A DNA stretch of 64,000 nt, taken from the NCBI GenBank assembly GCA_051654905.1, contig JBOFYY010000110.1, positions 1-64,000 of the forward strand. Direction: 5' to 3'. Shown here one piece after another: positions 8,387 to 17,122 of the stretch. Origin of the DNA: JBOFIQ01 sp051654905. Its GTDB lineage: Bacteria > Actinomycetota > Actinomycetes > Propionibacteriales > Propionibacteriaceae. The position numbers and the translations under genes were made by a program. Position 1 is the stretch's first letter. Every line of letters begins with the position of its first letter. The notes beneath the pieces were generated by a model. The model did not search any database, was not told the origin of the DNA, and saw only the letters and a program-made list of their open reading frames with translations.

Positions 8387-8955
8387 GAGTCCATGTATCA
8401 TCGAAAGAAGCATTAGATGCAATGCGCTCTTGGCGACTAGCAATGACGCTGGTACGACTAGGAGTAGCTGTTTCAGGTGTGGCACTCTTTGCTGGATTGG
8501 TGTTGCTACTACCGATGGCTTTCCCATTTTCGATGGCAATTATCGGTAGCTTCTATCTGATTGGGTTACTAGCTGCCATAAAATCCCCAACATCTTCGGG
8601 GGCAAGTACTGTTTTAGTTGCTGCGATCATATGGTGTTTTGTGACTGGACGTAGTGACCTAATGCTTTGGAAATTAGCAGTAGTTTGTGGGCTGATGCTG
8701 GTATTTCATCACCTGTGTTCTTGGGCGGCTTCGGCTCCATTACATGCAGTGACTTCAAGAAAAACTATTCGAATATGGTTACTGGGTTTGCTGGCAGTTG
8801 CAGTAGTTTCACTTGCGTTAGGAGCTTTCACCGTCGCTATCGGGAGACTTCCGTTGGGGAACTCGGTGGCATGGATCGGACTTTTTGGATTGGTTGTTCT
8901 TGCCGGTGTCATCTACTTCACTCTGATAAGCGACGATACCCCGCCAGGAGTCTAG
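8383..8955 (+). CDS. polytopic membrane protein closing the MoxR operon
   Basis: A 190-residue, very hydrophobic protein with about six membrane segments (about 25-47, 49-66, 70-88, 91-112, 130-150 and 158-181). No family is recognised. It starts at ATG 8383, overlapping the DUF58 stop, with AGAAGGAG 8-15 bp upstream. It is the last gene of the operon. As an extra membrane partner of the MoxR/DUF58/DUF4129 set it may anchor the complex, but this is inference from position. Confidence 0.7.
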   Translation: MRVHVSSKEALDAMRSWRLAMTLVRLGVAVSGVALFAGLVLLLPMAFPFSMAIIGSFYLIGLLAAIKSPTSSGASTVLVAAIIWCFVTGRSDLMLWKLAVVCGLMLVFHHLCSWAASAPLHAVTSRKTIRIWLLGLLAVAVVSLALGAFTVAIGRLPLGNSVAWIGLFGLVVLAGVIYFTLISDDTPPGV

Positions 8956-8990
8956 AAAATACCTGAAATCAGCGCCAAAGCTGCAATAGA

Positions 8991-9545
8991 TTAGTCGAGA
9001 TATTCGTCGAGAAAATCAGCAAAAATATTGTCGGCAGATAGCTGCGGCCAACTTTGTGGAACTGTCGTAGCGAAAGTGCTTTCTACCCAAGTACGTAGCT
9101 TAGCTAAAGCCTTTACAGTGTCCTCAGAAGTTGGGTGAGTTCCAAGATCTTCCGAAGAAAGCTCGTCATAGCCAACAGCTAGTAGCCGTAGAAAATCTAC
9201 GACGGTATCAGCTAAAACCCATGCTTCATTCGTCACATCATTGAGTGCAGCAACACAGACACTGCCGTGTCGTAACCACAAAAATGCGGTAGTGCCGTCG
9301 TCATCAATTTCAGCGATAGGGATCAGCGCTGAATCGGGAACATCTGCTGCCAGATCAGGAAGCTCCAAAGTTGCATCAAAATAAACCCCGTCAACTTCGT
9401 CAGCTAATGCCAGAAAATAGCCATCAGACTCACAAAAGCCCAGCTCTTGCTGTTCCAGCCAACGCCAAGCCTGCTCCAGCTCCTCGGGAATCGGAAACGG
9501 CAAAGTTCCCAGATGGGCGACAAGTTCTGCTTGCATACGTGACAT
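8991..9545 (-). CDS. acidic uncharacterised protein, possibly SUKH (SMI1/KNR4)-like
   Basis: A soluble, very acidic protein of 184 residues from ATG 9545. The open frame extends further upstream to 9641, but that extension reads as untypical hydrophobic sequence and an AGAGGC lies just before 9545, so I use the shorter start. The pattern of the second half (LIPIAEIDDDGTTAFLWL, then a hydrophobic strand, then DTVVDFLRLLAV) resembles the end of SUKH-fold proteins, which often serve as immunity or regulatory proteins. The match is by eye and weak. It lies alone between the MoxR operon and a rightward gene whose promoter it must share. Confidence 0.5.
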   Translation of the reverse strand: MSRMQAELVAHLGTLPFPIPEELEQAWRWLEQQELGFCESDGYFLALADEVDGVYFDATLELPDLAADVPDSALIPIAEIDDDGTTAFLWLRHGSVCVAALNDVTNEAWVLADTVVDFLRLLAVGYDELSSEDLGTHPTSEDTVKALAKLRTWVESTFATTVPQSWPQLSADNIFADFLDEYLD

Positions 9546-9664
9546 AGCCTCTAGCCTAAGTGCTACAACCACCAGATGAAGAAAAGGAACCCTCATTAGA
9601 CCTAACCCCCATCGCAATGGTTGGATAGGAAGTCCGCCCATATTCCCTTCAGGAGGATTTCTTT

Positions 9665-10219
9665 ATGCCCGCTTTCTGGCGCGACTACGATCGTTCAACT
9701 GTTACCGTGCAGGAAGCGATTGGTGAGTGGTCCTTAGAAGCGTGGCGAATTTTAGAAGATGTGGCGGCACGCTGGCGCAAAACTATAACCGGCCAGCAAT
9801 TGGGGATTGAAGTCCAAAAACGCACCGGAATCATGACTTCGGTGCCGGAGGCGGAATGGATCGGTTTTGTGATCTCGCTCGTTGCGCAACGAGCCCATGA
9901 ATCACATGGACCAATTCTGACGTCATTCATAGTTGATGATGCTGGGAATCCTCACGAAACCTATCGAGAAGTGTTGGGATTTGAAGGAAACGCTAGCCCC
10001 AACCCCGGAGAGCTACGTGACCATGCGTTGGAATCACGTATGACCTGCCATCGAGCATACGGAGCTAAAATTCCTGCAAGCGCTACGGCACTTCCACGTA
10101 AACGCGTAGCAGCAGCCCCCGCGACAGTCGTCGCACCGCGCGAACCACGACCGACGCCGGTATGCCCGCGCTGCTACCTAGTGTTACCGGCAACAGGACA
10201 GTGCGATAACTGTTTTTAA
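9665..10219 (+). CDS. uncharacterised protein with C-terminal zinc ribbon
   Basis: A 184-residue protein with a strong ribosome-binding site (AGGAGG, 7 bp before ATG 9665). Residues about 15-110 look helical and globular (VQEAIGEWSLEAWRILEDVA; then QLGIEVQKRTGIMTSVPEAE, possibly a helix-turn-helix). A linker rich in Ala, Pro and Arg follows, and the protein ends in a compact zinc-ribbon-like motif CPRC-x11-CDNC. I do not recognise the family. The layout (folded domain, basic flexible linker, Cys4 finger) is typical of small nucleic-acid or ribosome-associated proteins, but no function is assigned. It lies 55 bp upstream of the sensor-kinase gene and might be co-transcribed with it. Confidence 0.75.
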   Translation: MPAFWRDYDRSTVTVQEAIGEWSLEAWRILEDVAARWRKTITGQQLGIEVQKRTGIMTSVPEAEWIGFVISLVAQRAHESHGPILTSFIVDDAGNPHETYREVLGFEGNASPNPGELRDHALESRMTCHRAYGAKIPASATALPRKRVAAAPATVVAPREPRPTPVCPRCYLVLPATGQCDNCF

Positions 10220-10274
10220 GTTTTCCTCCTTACGGAGGAGGTGAAAGAAGCTAGAAAACTCTAGAGTCATAACT

Positions 10275-11603
10275 ATGAAGTGGCTCGAGATATTTGGCAG
10301 CGATGATGATTGGGAGAGACAAGCGCCCCCGCTAGGCCGCCACGACATAATCCTAATAGCCATATTTTTTCTGCTGTCAGTTTTTCTTCTCGAATGTTTG
10401 CGGTCGTTTTTGGACTTCAGCAGCTACCGTCCCAGATGGGAAGAATATCTTGCGCTAGCGTTGTCGATATCGCCGCTGATATGGCGTCGTAGATTTCCTA
10501 TTGCTGTGATGTATCTGTCGCTAGCAATGATGATGATTTCCTACAGCTGGGTGCCAGAAATATCGCAGCAACTGAATTACTCATTGATCATTTTCTTCGC
10601 TATTTACTCAGGCGTAGCATGGGCTAAAGATCGGCAGCATGTTGCACTATCGGCGCTGCTATTGATCCTGATCTTTATGCTATGGGTAGGGTGGGACATC
10701 CTCGAAGGAGGATCCTTAGATCGTTATTTAGTCCAATCTAAATCTTTCAAAGTACATGGAATATTCCCACAAGTAACAGCATGGGTGCTGTACATGGTGG
10801 TTTTCAATTTTCTTTATGTTGCTGGTGCAGTTGTTATGGGAATGCTTTCATGGCGAAAAGCCCATAGCGAAGGCCTGCAAGAACAATCAGTAAAAAGAAT
10901 CGCTGAGCAAGCAGCTGTGTTGAAAGATCAAGCAGTTATAGAAGAACGTCTTCGGATAGCGCGAGAACTTCACGACGTCGTAGCGCACCATGTTTCGGTT
11001 ATGGGAATCCAAGCTGCCGGAGCTCGACGGGCATTCGTCGCAGATCCAGAAAGCGCGACATTTGCACTATCGCAAGTGGAATCCTCTGCCCGGGAAGCAA
11101 TTCGACAAATGCAGGGACTGTTAGGAGCATTGCGCGCTACAAACAGTTTCGAAGAAAATCGTACTTCTCAACCAACTCTGGCGGACATACCCAAGTTGAT
11201 TGCTGAAATGGCGGTCCAAGGACTCACCGCGACAGTGACAGTCATTGAGTCTGAGCCAGGAGGTGCAGCGACAGTACCAATGCCGGTACAACTATCGCTC
11301 TATCGGACAATCCAAGAAGCTCTAGCTAATGTTCTCAAACATTCCACAGCCACCACCGCTACTGTGACGATTCGACAGGGCAGTGATAGTGGCGGACAAG
11401 CATTTATGGAAGTGGAAATTCTTGACGCGGGCACTCCTCGGAGCGGAACCAGCGGTACGGGATTGGGGTTGTTGGGGATAAGAGAACGTATTGCTTCCCA
11501 CGGGGGAACCTCAGAAATTGGGCCGCGGATAACAGGCGGCTACCGAGTGCGAGCCAGATTCTTGACGGCGGCGACAGCGACATCACATCGAGGCGCCCAA
11601 TGA
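10275..11603 (+). CDS. membrane sensor histidine kinase (HisKA_3 / NarX-LiaS class)
   Basis: A 442-residue kinase. The first 200 residues carry several membrane segments (about 27-46, 56-75, 80-95, 98-120, 125-145 and 170-200) with no large extracellular sensor loop, so it probably senses something in the membrane. The dimerisation box is ERLRIARELHDVVAHHVSVM near 225-245, with the phosphorylated His in ELHD. The HATPase domain shows ALANVLKHS (N box) and GLGLLGIRERI. It overlaps the response-regulator start by four bases (ATGA), and an ABC exporter follows. This layout is common for antibiotic- or peptide-responsive systems, but the inducer is unknown here. Confidence 0.9.
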   Translation: MKWLEIFGSDDDWERQAPPLGRHDIILIAIFFLLSVFLLECLRSFLDFSSYRPRWEEYLALALSISPLIWRRRFPIAVMYLSLAMMMISYSWVPEISQQLNYSLIIFFAIYSGVAWAKDRQHVALSALLLILIFMLWVGWDILEGGSLDRYLVQSKSFKVHGIFPQVTAWVLYMVVFNFLYVAGAVVMGMLSWRKAHSEGLQEQSVKRIAEQAAVLKDQAVIEERLRIARELHDVVAHHVSVMGIQAAGARRAFVADPESATFALSQVESSAREAIRQMQGLLGALRATNSFEENRTSQPTLADIPKLIAEMAVQGLTATVTVIESEPGGAATVPMPVQLSLYRTIQEALANVLKHSTATTATVTIRQGSDSGGQAFMEVEILDAGTPRSGTSGTGLGLLGIRERIASHGGTSEIGPRITGGYRVRARFLTAATATSHRGAQ

Positions 11604-12268
11604 TTCGAGTGCTTATTGCTGATGATCATGCCTTAGTGCGGTCTGGATTTTCGATGATTCTGGCGGCAGAGCCAGATATTGATGTAGTGGGTACTGCTGC
11701 TGATGGAGTTGCCGCATGTGAGATGGCGCGACAGCTTCGTCCCGACGTCACACTCATGGATGTCCAAATGCCGTTACTGGACGGTATTGAAGCCACCAGA
11801 ATAATTGCGGCCGAGGGACTGTCGAAAGTAATCGTGCTGACAACCTTTGATCGAGATGATTATTTATGTGCATCTCTCGACGCGGGTGCCGCCGGTTTTC
11901 TACTGAAAAATACTGAACCAGAACGGTTGAGCGATGCTATCCGCGTAGTCGCTGATTCTCGAGCGCTGCTATCGCCCGATGTCACTATGCGAGTGGTACC
12001 GCAACTACCACAAAGAACAGCCCAAAATAGCGCAATAGTTATCCCGCAGCTGGAGCACGGCGTCGAATTTACGAGTCGAGAAAAAGAAGTATTCCAACTG
12101 GTTATCGAAGGGCTATCGAATGCTGAAATTGCAGATGTGATGGTGTTGGGTGAAGCCACAGTAAAAACCCATATTTCCAATATTCTCGCCAAAGTAGGAG
12201 TGCGAGATCGAGTTCAAGTAGTGGTCTGGGCATATCGACATGGTTGGACTATTGCGTCATCTCGGTAA
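11600..12268 (+). CDS. NarL/FixJ-family response regulator
   Basis: A 222-residue regulator. The receiver domain begins IRVLIADDHALVRSG with the acidic pocket at residues 8-9 and the phospho-acceptor Asp in LMDVQMPLLDG near residue 54. The switch Thr lies in VIVLTTFDRDDY and Lys in LLKNTEPERL. The C-terminal LuxR-type helix-turn-helix (about 150-215) reads FTSREKEVFQLVIEGLSNAE and ATVKTHISNILAKVGVRDR. It is translationally coupled to the kinase gene, and the ABC transporter genes that follow 32 bp later are its likely targets or co-operon members. Confidence 0.93.
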   Translation: MIRVLIADDHALVRSGFSMILAAEPDIDVVGTAADGVAACEMARQLRPDVTLMDVQMPLLDGIEATRIIAAEGLSKVIVLTTFDRDDYLCASLDAGAAGFLLKNTEPERLSDAIRVVADSRALLSPDVTMRVVPQLPQRTAQNSAIVIPQLEHGVEFTSREKEVFQLVIEGLSNAEIADVMVLGEATVKTHISNILAKVGVRDRVQVVVWAYRHGWTIASSR

Positions 12269-12300
12269 ATGCCTGAAACAAGATAAAAAGGAGGAGAAGC

Positions 12301-13182
12301 ATGTTAGAAGTGAGTCATCTGATCCGTCGTTTTGGGGAACACCTCGCTGTTGATGACGTGTCATTTACAGTTCCTGATGGGCATATGGTTGGTTTCGTAG
12401 GCGGTAATGGCGCCGGAAAAACCACCACCATGCGGATTGCAATGGGGCTGTTGAGCTCTGACGCTGGCGAAGTTCGCTGGAATGGAAAGCCAGCCACTTT
12501 TAAAGATCGTGCTGCCTTCGGATATATGCCAGAAGAGCGAGGACTCTACCCCAAGCAAGTTATCCTCGATCAGCTCATCTATTTAGCGCGACTAAAAGGA
12601 ATGGCAGTTGGTGACGCTCGTCGCGAAGCTCTCGAAGTGCTAGAACGTTTTGGGCTAGCTGACCGGGCAAAAGACAAATTAGAGAAACTCAGTCTAGGAA
12701 ACCAGCAGCGCGTACAAATCGCGGCAGCAGTCATGGCGTCGCCAAGTATGTTGATTCTAGATGAGCCATTCTCTGGGCTAGATCCCAAAGCAATCGACGA
12801 AATGGCCAACTTGCTACGTAGCCGGGCTGCCGATGGTATCGGAATCCTTTTCTCCTCCCACCAGCTAGATCTAATCGACCGGCTCTGCGACGGGCTAGTT
12901 ATCCTTTCACAAGGACGCGTTGTGGGATCAGGGACTAAAGAAGAACTGGAATCCCAAGGCCGACTTCGGCATCGTATTATTGCCAGCGCCGACACCGGAT
13001 GGATCCGAGATATTCCAGGAGTAGTTGCCCTTGATATAGCAGGAAATACTGCTATCTGTGAGTTTATTGATCCGGCCGCTGAGCGAATTGTTCTCACCGA
13101 AGCAATGCGACGCGGTGAGGTAATCGAATTTGCTCGTATCCGCCCAACCTTGTCCGAAATCTATCGGGAGATGTCAGCATGA
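12301..13182 (+). CDS. ABC transporter ATPase (NatA / ABC-2 type)
   Basis: A 293-residue ATPase for an ABC-2 exporter. Walker A is GGNGAGKTTTMR near 35-46, the Q-loop region is YMPEERGLYPKQ, the signature is LSLGNQQRVQIA (LSxGN form, usual in this subfamily), and Walker B is MLILDEPFSGLD near 150. The C-terminal 80 residues form the accessory domain seen in NatA/DrrA-like proteins. A good AGGAGGAG sequence lies before the ATG. It overlaps the permease gene (ATGA). The pair probably exports a drug, peptide or ion under control of the upstream two-component system; the substrate cannot be read from the sequence. Confidence 0.92.
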   Translation: MLEVSHLIRRFGEHLAVDDVSFTVPDGHMVGFVGGNGAGKTTTMRIAMGLLSSDAGEVRWNGKPATFKDRAAFGYMPEERGLYPKQVILDQLIYLARLKGMAVGDARREALEVLERFGLADRAKDKLEKLSLGNQQRVQIAAAVMASPSMLILDEPFSGLDPKAIDEMANLLRSRAADGIGILFSSHQLDLIDRLCDGLVILSQGRVVGSGTKEELESQGRLRHRIIASADTGWIRDIPGVVALDIAGNTAICEFIDPAAERIVLTEAMRRGEVIEFARIRPTLSEIYREMSA

Positions 13183-14375
13183 GTAAGACAAATCGTTCTG
13201 GCGTCCAAGCTCCTTGGATCACAGTCATGACCCGAGAAATGCTGGTCAAACTTACTGATAAAGCATTCATTGTTACCACCTTGGTCACACTGCTACTGAT
13301 GGTAGGAGGTATCGGAGCAACTGCATTCTTTGGTAATCGTGCCGAAGAAACCACTGTTGCTGTGACTACTACCGAGGCCGAACAGATCGTCGCTGAATGG
13401 GATGAGCTAGTCAAAGTTGGCAATGCTAAAAGTGAAGTTACCGTTGTCCAGGTTGCTGATGTTATTGCTGGGGAGCAGCTGCTAGAAGAAGGAAAAGCTG
13501 ACCTGTTGTTAGCTCCAAGTACCGGTGCTAGTGCTTGGGAAGTGGTAGCAAAAGAAAACATAAGTGGCTCGAAGATTGCAACGTTAAATCAGGTTTTATC
13601 TGAGATAGCTACAACCGAAGTGGCGCAGAAAGCCGGAATCCAACCCAGCGAAATTTCCCGTAAGTCTCATGCCAGTACGAGATCACTTAAAGTCGAAGGT
13701 GATCGAGGGACCATAGCTATGATCATGAGCGGAGTGTTTTCCGTCTTGTTCTTGATGTCGGCGTTGGGATATGGAATGCAGATCGCTCAATCGGTTTTGG
13801 AAGAGAAACAGTCGCGGATTATCGAGATTCTAGTTTCTGCTATTCCCGTGCGACACCTTCTGGCTGGGAAAGTCTTAGGTAATACTGTTATGGCGCTAGG
13901 GCAGATGATATTAATGAGTGCGGTAGGTCTGATCGGAGTTCAGTTCACTCCTATGAAAGATATCTTGCCGGCACTGGGGAGCGCGGTGTTCTGGTATTTG
14001 GTGCTTTTCGTAGCAGGATTCCTAGCACTAGCCTGTTTATGGGCAGCCGGTGGAGCTCTTGGTACTCGTAGCGAAGATTTACAGTACACACTTCAGCCAC
14101 TATCTATGTTGATTATGGGGTGTTATATTGCCGGTTTCATTGCCCGAGGAGCTTGGCGCGTTGTATTTAGCTTTGTGCCAGTTATTTCAACAATTCTGAT
14201 GCCAACCCGAATGGTTGAGGGGACAGCACACTGGTGGGAAGCAGTAATTGCAGTCGTGCTGAACGTAGCTTTTGCGGTTATGACAGTTTGGGTTGGTTCC
14301 CGGATTTATCGCAAAGCCCTGCTGCAGACTAATGGTCGATTGTCTTTCCGTAAGGCGTTGAAACTGAAAGTGTAG
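13179..14375 (+). CDS. ABC-2 type exporter permease (NatB-like)
   Basis: A 398-residue membrane subunit. There is one N-terminal membrane segment (about 27-52), a large outside loop of about 130 residues (about 55-185), and then five or six membrane segments (about 187-380). This is the classic NatB/ABC2_membrane_3 layout. The conserved EEKQSRIIEILVSA segment before the second membrane block is characteristic. It is the last gene of the operon with the ATPase, kinase and regulator, and is followed 7 bp later by a family A palindrome. Confidence 0.9.
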   Translation: MSKTNRSGVQAPWITVMTREMLVKLTDKAFIVTTLVTLLLMVGGIGATAFFGNRAEETTVAVTTTEAEQIVAEWDELVKVGNAKSEVTVVQVADVIAGEQLLEEGKADLLLAPSTGASAWEVVAKENISGSKIATLNQVLSEIATTEVAQKAGIQPSEISRKSHASTRSLKVEGDRGTIAMIMSGVFSVLFLMSALGYGMQIAQSVLEEKQSRIIEILVSAIPVRHLLAGKVLGNTVMALGQMILMSAVGLIGVQFTPMKDILPALGSAVFWYLVLFVAGFLALACLWAAGGALGTRSEDLQYTLQPLSMLIMGCYIAGFIARGAWRVVFSFVPVISTILMPTRMVEGTAHWWEAVIAVVLNVAFAVMTVWVGSRIYRKALLQTNGRLSFRKALKLKV

Positions 14376-14382
14376 GAAAATC

Positions 14383-14459
14383 TCTGCCTCAGATTGCCGA
14401 AGATTGTCGAAATGGCTTGTTAACACGCTTTTTGACAATCTTCGGCAATCTGAAGCAGA
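14383..14459. repeat. family A palindromic repeat, copy 1 (77 bp)
   Basis: Inverted arms of 26 bp (14383-14408 and 14434-14459) match with one mismatch around a 25-bp centre. The outer arm is TCTGCCTCAGATTGCCGAAG. Four further copies lie at 29558, 30583, 51475 and 63420. This copy sits just after the ABC permease gene and could also serve as a terminator hairpin, but no U-run follows it. Confidence 0.92.
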
Positions 14460-14508
14460 AGTGGGTAAGGTCAAGGGAACATAGTTACTCAGCGATGAGG
14501 AGATGTTC

Positions 14509-15384
14509 ATGCAGATTGCAATAGTTGGTGCAGGCGGTGTTGGTGGATTCATCGGAGCATTGCTGACTGAAGCAGGCCACGATATTACCTTCATTGCACG
14601 GGGAAATACTGCTGCGGTACTGCGGAATCGCGGTTTGCGGTTCACTGATGATCGGGGCACTCGGATCATTCCAGTGAAAGTTATTGAAGGCGAATATGAC
14701 GCCGATATAACGATTTTGGCGACGAAAGTGACAGATTCTCTATTGCCGCCACTACCGAAGACGGGATTGGTTCTTACTACTCAAAATGCGGTGGAGTTCC
14801 CAGACAAAATCGCTGAGCAGATAGGAGCAGCGCGAACTTGGCCAGGAGTTATTCGGGGCTACTTCCATCGAGAAGGAGCTGCTGATATTAGCTTCCGAGG
14901 CGGTCCTAAAACTCTCGGCTATGGGACTTTTGATGGATCAGATCACCCATTACTTGAGCAGCTAACACAAGTATTGGAAAGTTCTGGCATAAACCCGCGC
15001 CCTATGAAAGATATTTGGGTTGATCTATGGCTCAAAGCTATGTTTATTGGTCCTTCAGGAGGGCTAGGTGCTTTGGTGCAGCAGCCTATGGGAGTATTAC
15101 GGACCCAGACGCGAGGGACTCTAGAAGGTTTAGCGACCGAAGTAGCGACGGTAGGTCGTGCTAATGGTATTGATCTTCCCGATGGTGCTGTGGGAAAAGT
15201 GATGGAGTTTTTTGATCTGGCGATGCCAGAAGCAACAAGTTCAATGCATCGAGATCTTAGCGATGGCGCTCCCGATGAACTAGATGCTCAGATTGGTGCC
15301 ATTGTCAGAGCCGGCGCAAAGACAGGTGTAGCGACCCCGTTACACAAAATGCTTCTAGAAGTGCTTCGAGCCAAAATTAATTAG
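14509..15384 (+). CDS. 2-dehydropantoate 2-reductase-like (ApbA/PanE) protein
   Basis: A 291-residue NADPH-dependent reductase-like protein. The N terminus begins with a Rossmann motif (IAIVGAGGVGGFIGALL) and the protein ends in the helical ApbA C-terminal domain (WVDLWLKAMFIGPSGGL and later TPLHKMLLEVL). PanE reduces ketopantoate to pantoate in coenzyme A synthesis; many paralogues have other substrates, and no pan gene is nearby. Start: ATG 14503 directly abuts GAGGAG, leaving no spacer, so ATG 14509 with a 6-bp spacer is preferred. The stop codon overlaps the dnaB stop on the opposite strand (15381-15384). Confidence 0.8.
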   Translation: MQIAIVGAGGVGGFIGALLTEAGHDITFIARGNTAAVLRNRGLRFTDDRGTRIIPVKVIEGEYDADITILATKVTDSLLPPLPKTGLVLTTQNAVEFPDKIAEQIGAARTWPGVIRGYFHREGAADISFRGGPKTLGYGTFDGSDHPLLEQLTQVLESSGINPRPMKDIWVDLWLKAMFIGPSGGLGALVQQPMGVLRTQTRGTLEGLATEVATVGRANGIDLPDGAVGKVMEFFDLAMPEATSSMHRDLSDGAPDELDAQIGAIVRAGAKTGVATPLHKMLLEVLRAKIN

Positions 15385-16733
15385 ACGTTATTCGCCATAT
15401 CAACGAAGCGGGAGTAATGCCCTTGGAAGGCAACTTCGATGGTCTTAGTAGGACCGTTACGATGTTTGGCTACGATGAAGTCAGCTTCACCAGTGCGTTT
15501 TTCTTTGTCGTAGACGTCTTCGCGGTGCAAAAGAATTACCATGTCGGCGTCTTGTTCCAATGATCCAGATTCACGTAGATCACTCATCATGGGGCGTTTA
15601 TCGGTTCGCTGTTCTGGGCCGCGATTGAGCTGAGATAGTGCCACGACTGGGACTTCAAGTTCTTTTGCCATCAATTTGATTTGGCGAGAGAACTCAGAAA
15701 CTTCTAGCTGGCGACTTTCAATTTTTTTACCAGAACTCATGAGCTGCATGTAGTCGATAACGACAAGACGCAGATCATGTCGCATTTTCAGGCGACGGGC
15801 TTTAGCGCGAATCTCCATCATGGTTAGGTTGGGGGAGTCGTCGATAAAAAGTGGAGCCTCTGAGACGGTACTCATCTTTTTGGCTAGTCGGCTCCAGTCC
15901 TCTTCATTCATTTTTCCGCCACGAATATTCCCTAGTGGGATTTGGGCTTCTGCGGAGAGCAATCGCATGACGATCTCGGACTGGCTCATTTCCAGACTAA
16001 AGAAGGCGCTGGTCAACTTATGCTTGATGGAGCAGGAGCGAGCAAAGTCTAGTCCGAGAGTGGATTTACCCATTGCTGGTCGGGCAGCCACAATGATCAT
16101 TTGCCCCGGGTGGAGACCGTTAGTGAGATCATCTAGTTCAATGAAGCCAGTTGGGATACCAGCCATTTGATCGCCGCGTGATGAGATAGCTTCGATTTCA
16201 TCGAGGGTGGGCTGCATTAGCTCCGATAGCGGTTTGTAATCTTCGCTGGTTTTTCCCTCGCTGACAGCGTAGATAGCTTGTTGGGCTTGATCGACGATGT
16301 CAGCTACTTCGCCGTTTCCGGAGTACCCCATTTGGGCAATCTTTATGCTGGCTTCAACTAGGCGACGAAGTGTGGCCTTTTCTTTGACGATGTCAGCGTA
16401 GTAGGAGGCATTGGCGGCAATGGAAACTGTTGATAGTAGATCGTGGAGGTAGACAGGTCCACCGATTTTTCCGATTTGATCTCTTTTACTTAACTCTGCG
16501 GCAACAGTAATAGCATCTGCAGGTTCACCGCGACCATAAAGATCAAGGATAGCTTCGAAGATCATTTCGTGGGCTGGCCGATAGAAATCGATACTTTTGA
16601 CGATCTCTAGACAGTCTGCGATGGCGTCTTTGCTCATCATCATGGCGCCTAGAACGCTTTGTTCGGCGGCTAAATCTTGTGGTGGAGTACGGTCTAGCTG
16701 TGACTGACGATCTTCTTCGGGATATTCCGACAC
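15381..16733 (-). CDS. dnaB: replicative DNA helicase DnaB
   Basis: A 450-residue hexameric helicase that unwinds DNA ahead of the replisome. The N-terminal primase-interacting domain begins QDLAAEQSVLGAMMMSKDAI. The RecA-like C-terminal domain has Walker A ARPAMGKSTLGLDFAR near 218-233, Walker B LRLVVIDYMQLM near 320-331, and SDLRESGSLEQDADMV with the conserved Glu and Arg residues. No intein is present, unlike in many mycobacteria. The usual neighbours rpsF, ssb and rplI are absent here. Its upstream region is the DnaA-box cluster at 16842-17122, which may control it or may be a replication origin. Confidence 0.95.
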   Translation of the reverse strand: MSEYPEEDRQSQLDRTPPQDLAAEQSVLGAMMMSKDAIADCLEIVKSIDFYRPAHEMIFEAILDLYGRGEPADAITVAAELSKRDQIGKIGGPVYLHDLLSTVSIAANASYYADIVKEKATLRRLVEASIKIAQMGYSGNGEVADIVDQAQQAIYAVSEGKTSEDYKPLSELMQPTLDEIEAISSRGDQMAGIPTGFIELDDLTNGLHPGQMIIVAARPAMGKSTLGLDFARSCSIKHKLTSAFFSLEMSQSEIVMRLLSAEAQIPLGNIRGGKMNEEDWSRLAKKMSTVSEAPLFIDDSPNLTMMEIRAKARRLKMRHDLRLVVIDYMQLMSSGKKIESRQLEVSEFSRQIKLMAKELEVPVVALSQLNRGPEQRTDKRPMMSDLRESGSLEQDADMVILLHREDVYDKEKRTGEADFIVAKHRNGPTKTIEVAFQGHYSRFVDMANNV

Positions 16734-16841
16734 AATGCCTCCTTTGATCTCTTAGTCGATGACGTTACTACTGGCCATTGACAGTTTTAGATCTTCGCGT
16801 GCTGGTGAATCTAGTTGGCAAGAAGGCTGGTATCAAGCCAG

Positions 16842-17122
16842 TCGTCCACAAGGCCTGTGGACAATATGTGGATAGCTGTGGAGAGTTGACGTAACTACGC
16901 GGATATATCGCAATGAAGCAGTGGACGGTAATGTGGATAAGTGTGGATAACTTTCCAAAAGTGTCCTTTGACTAGGAATAATGCCATGTGTATAAAACTT
17001 TCCCAGAAATAAAATATCTTGACGTCAAGGGTAACTATAGGTCCTATAGCATCTTTTTGTTGCACAGGGAACCCTTTTCTCAAAGTAATTTATGATTACT
17101 TATCCACATGATGTGTGGATAA
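16842..17122. promoter_or_regulatory. DnaA-box cluster in the 485-bp gap between dnaB and copZ
   Basis: Four exact TTATCCACA boxes lie at 16932-16940, 16942-16950, 17100-17108 and 17114-17122. An exact TTGTCCACA is at 16856-16864 and a one-mismatch box at 16867-16875. A weaker one is at 16842-16850. An AT-rich stretch of about 120 bp (16975-17099) lies between the left and right groups, the architecture of a bacterial replication origin. dnaA and dnaN are not in the window, so oriC, a DnaA-titrating site or DnaA control of dnaB are all possible. The rest of the gap (16734-17218) contains no believable gene. A CTGTGC...GCACAG pair (17164-17193) lies before copZ. Confidence 0.75.

Noticed and set aside
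10225..10240. Hairpin CCTCC-TTAC-GGAGG before the sensor-kinase gene
   Set aside because: The stem is only five to six pairs and no T-run follows on the plus strand; it may hide a Shine-Dalgarno-like sequence, but that lies too far from the kinase ATG.
14383..14459. Family A repeats as ordinary transcription terminators
   Set aside because: Copies at 29558 and 63420 lie between divergent genes, and copy 51475 lies upstream of fhaA, where a terminator would make no sense. No long T-run follows any copy.
16895..17083. Minus-strand 62-residue reading frame between dnaB and copZ
   Set aside because: It runs through two DnaA boxes and AT-rich DNA, has no ribosome-binding site and no recognisable protein pattern; the region is better explained as a DnaA-binding site.
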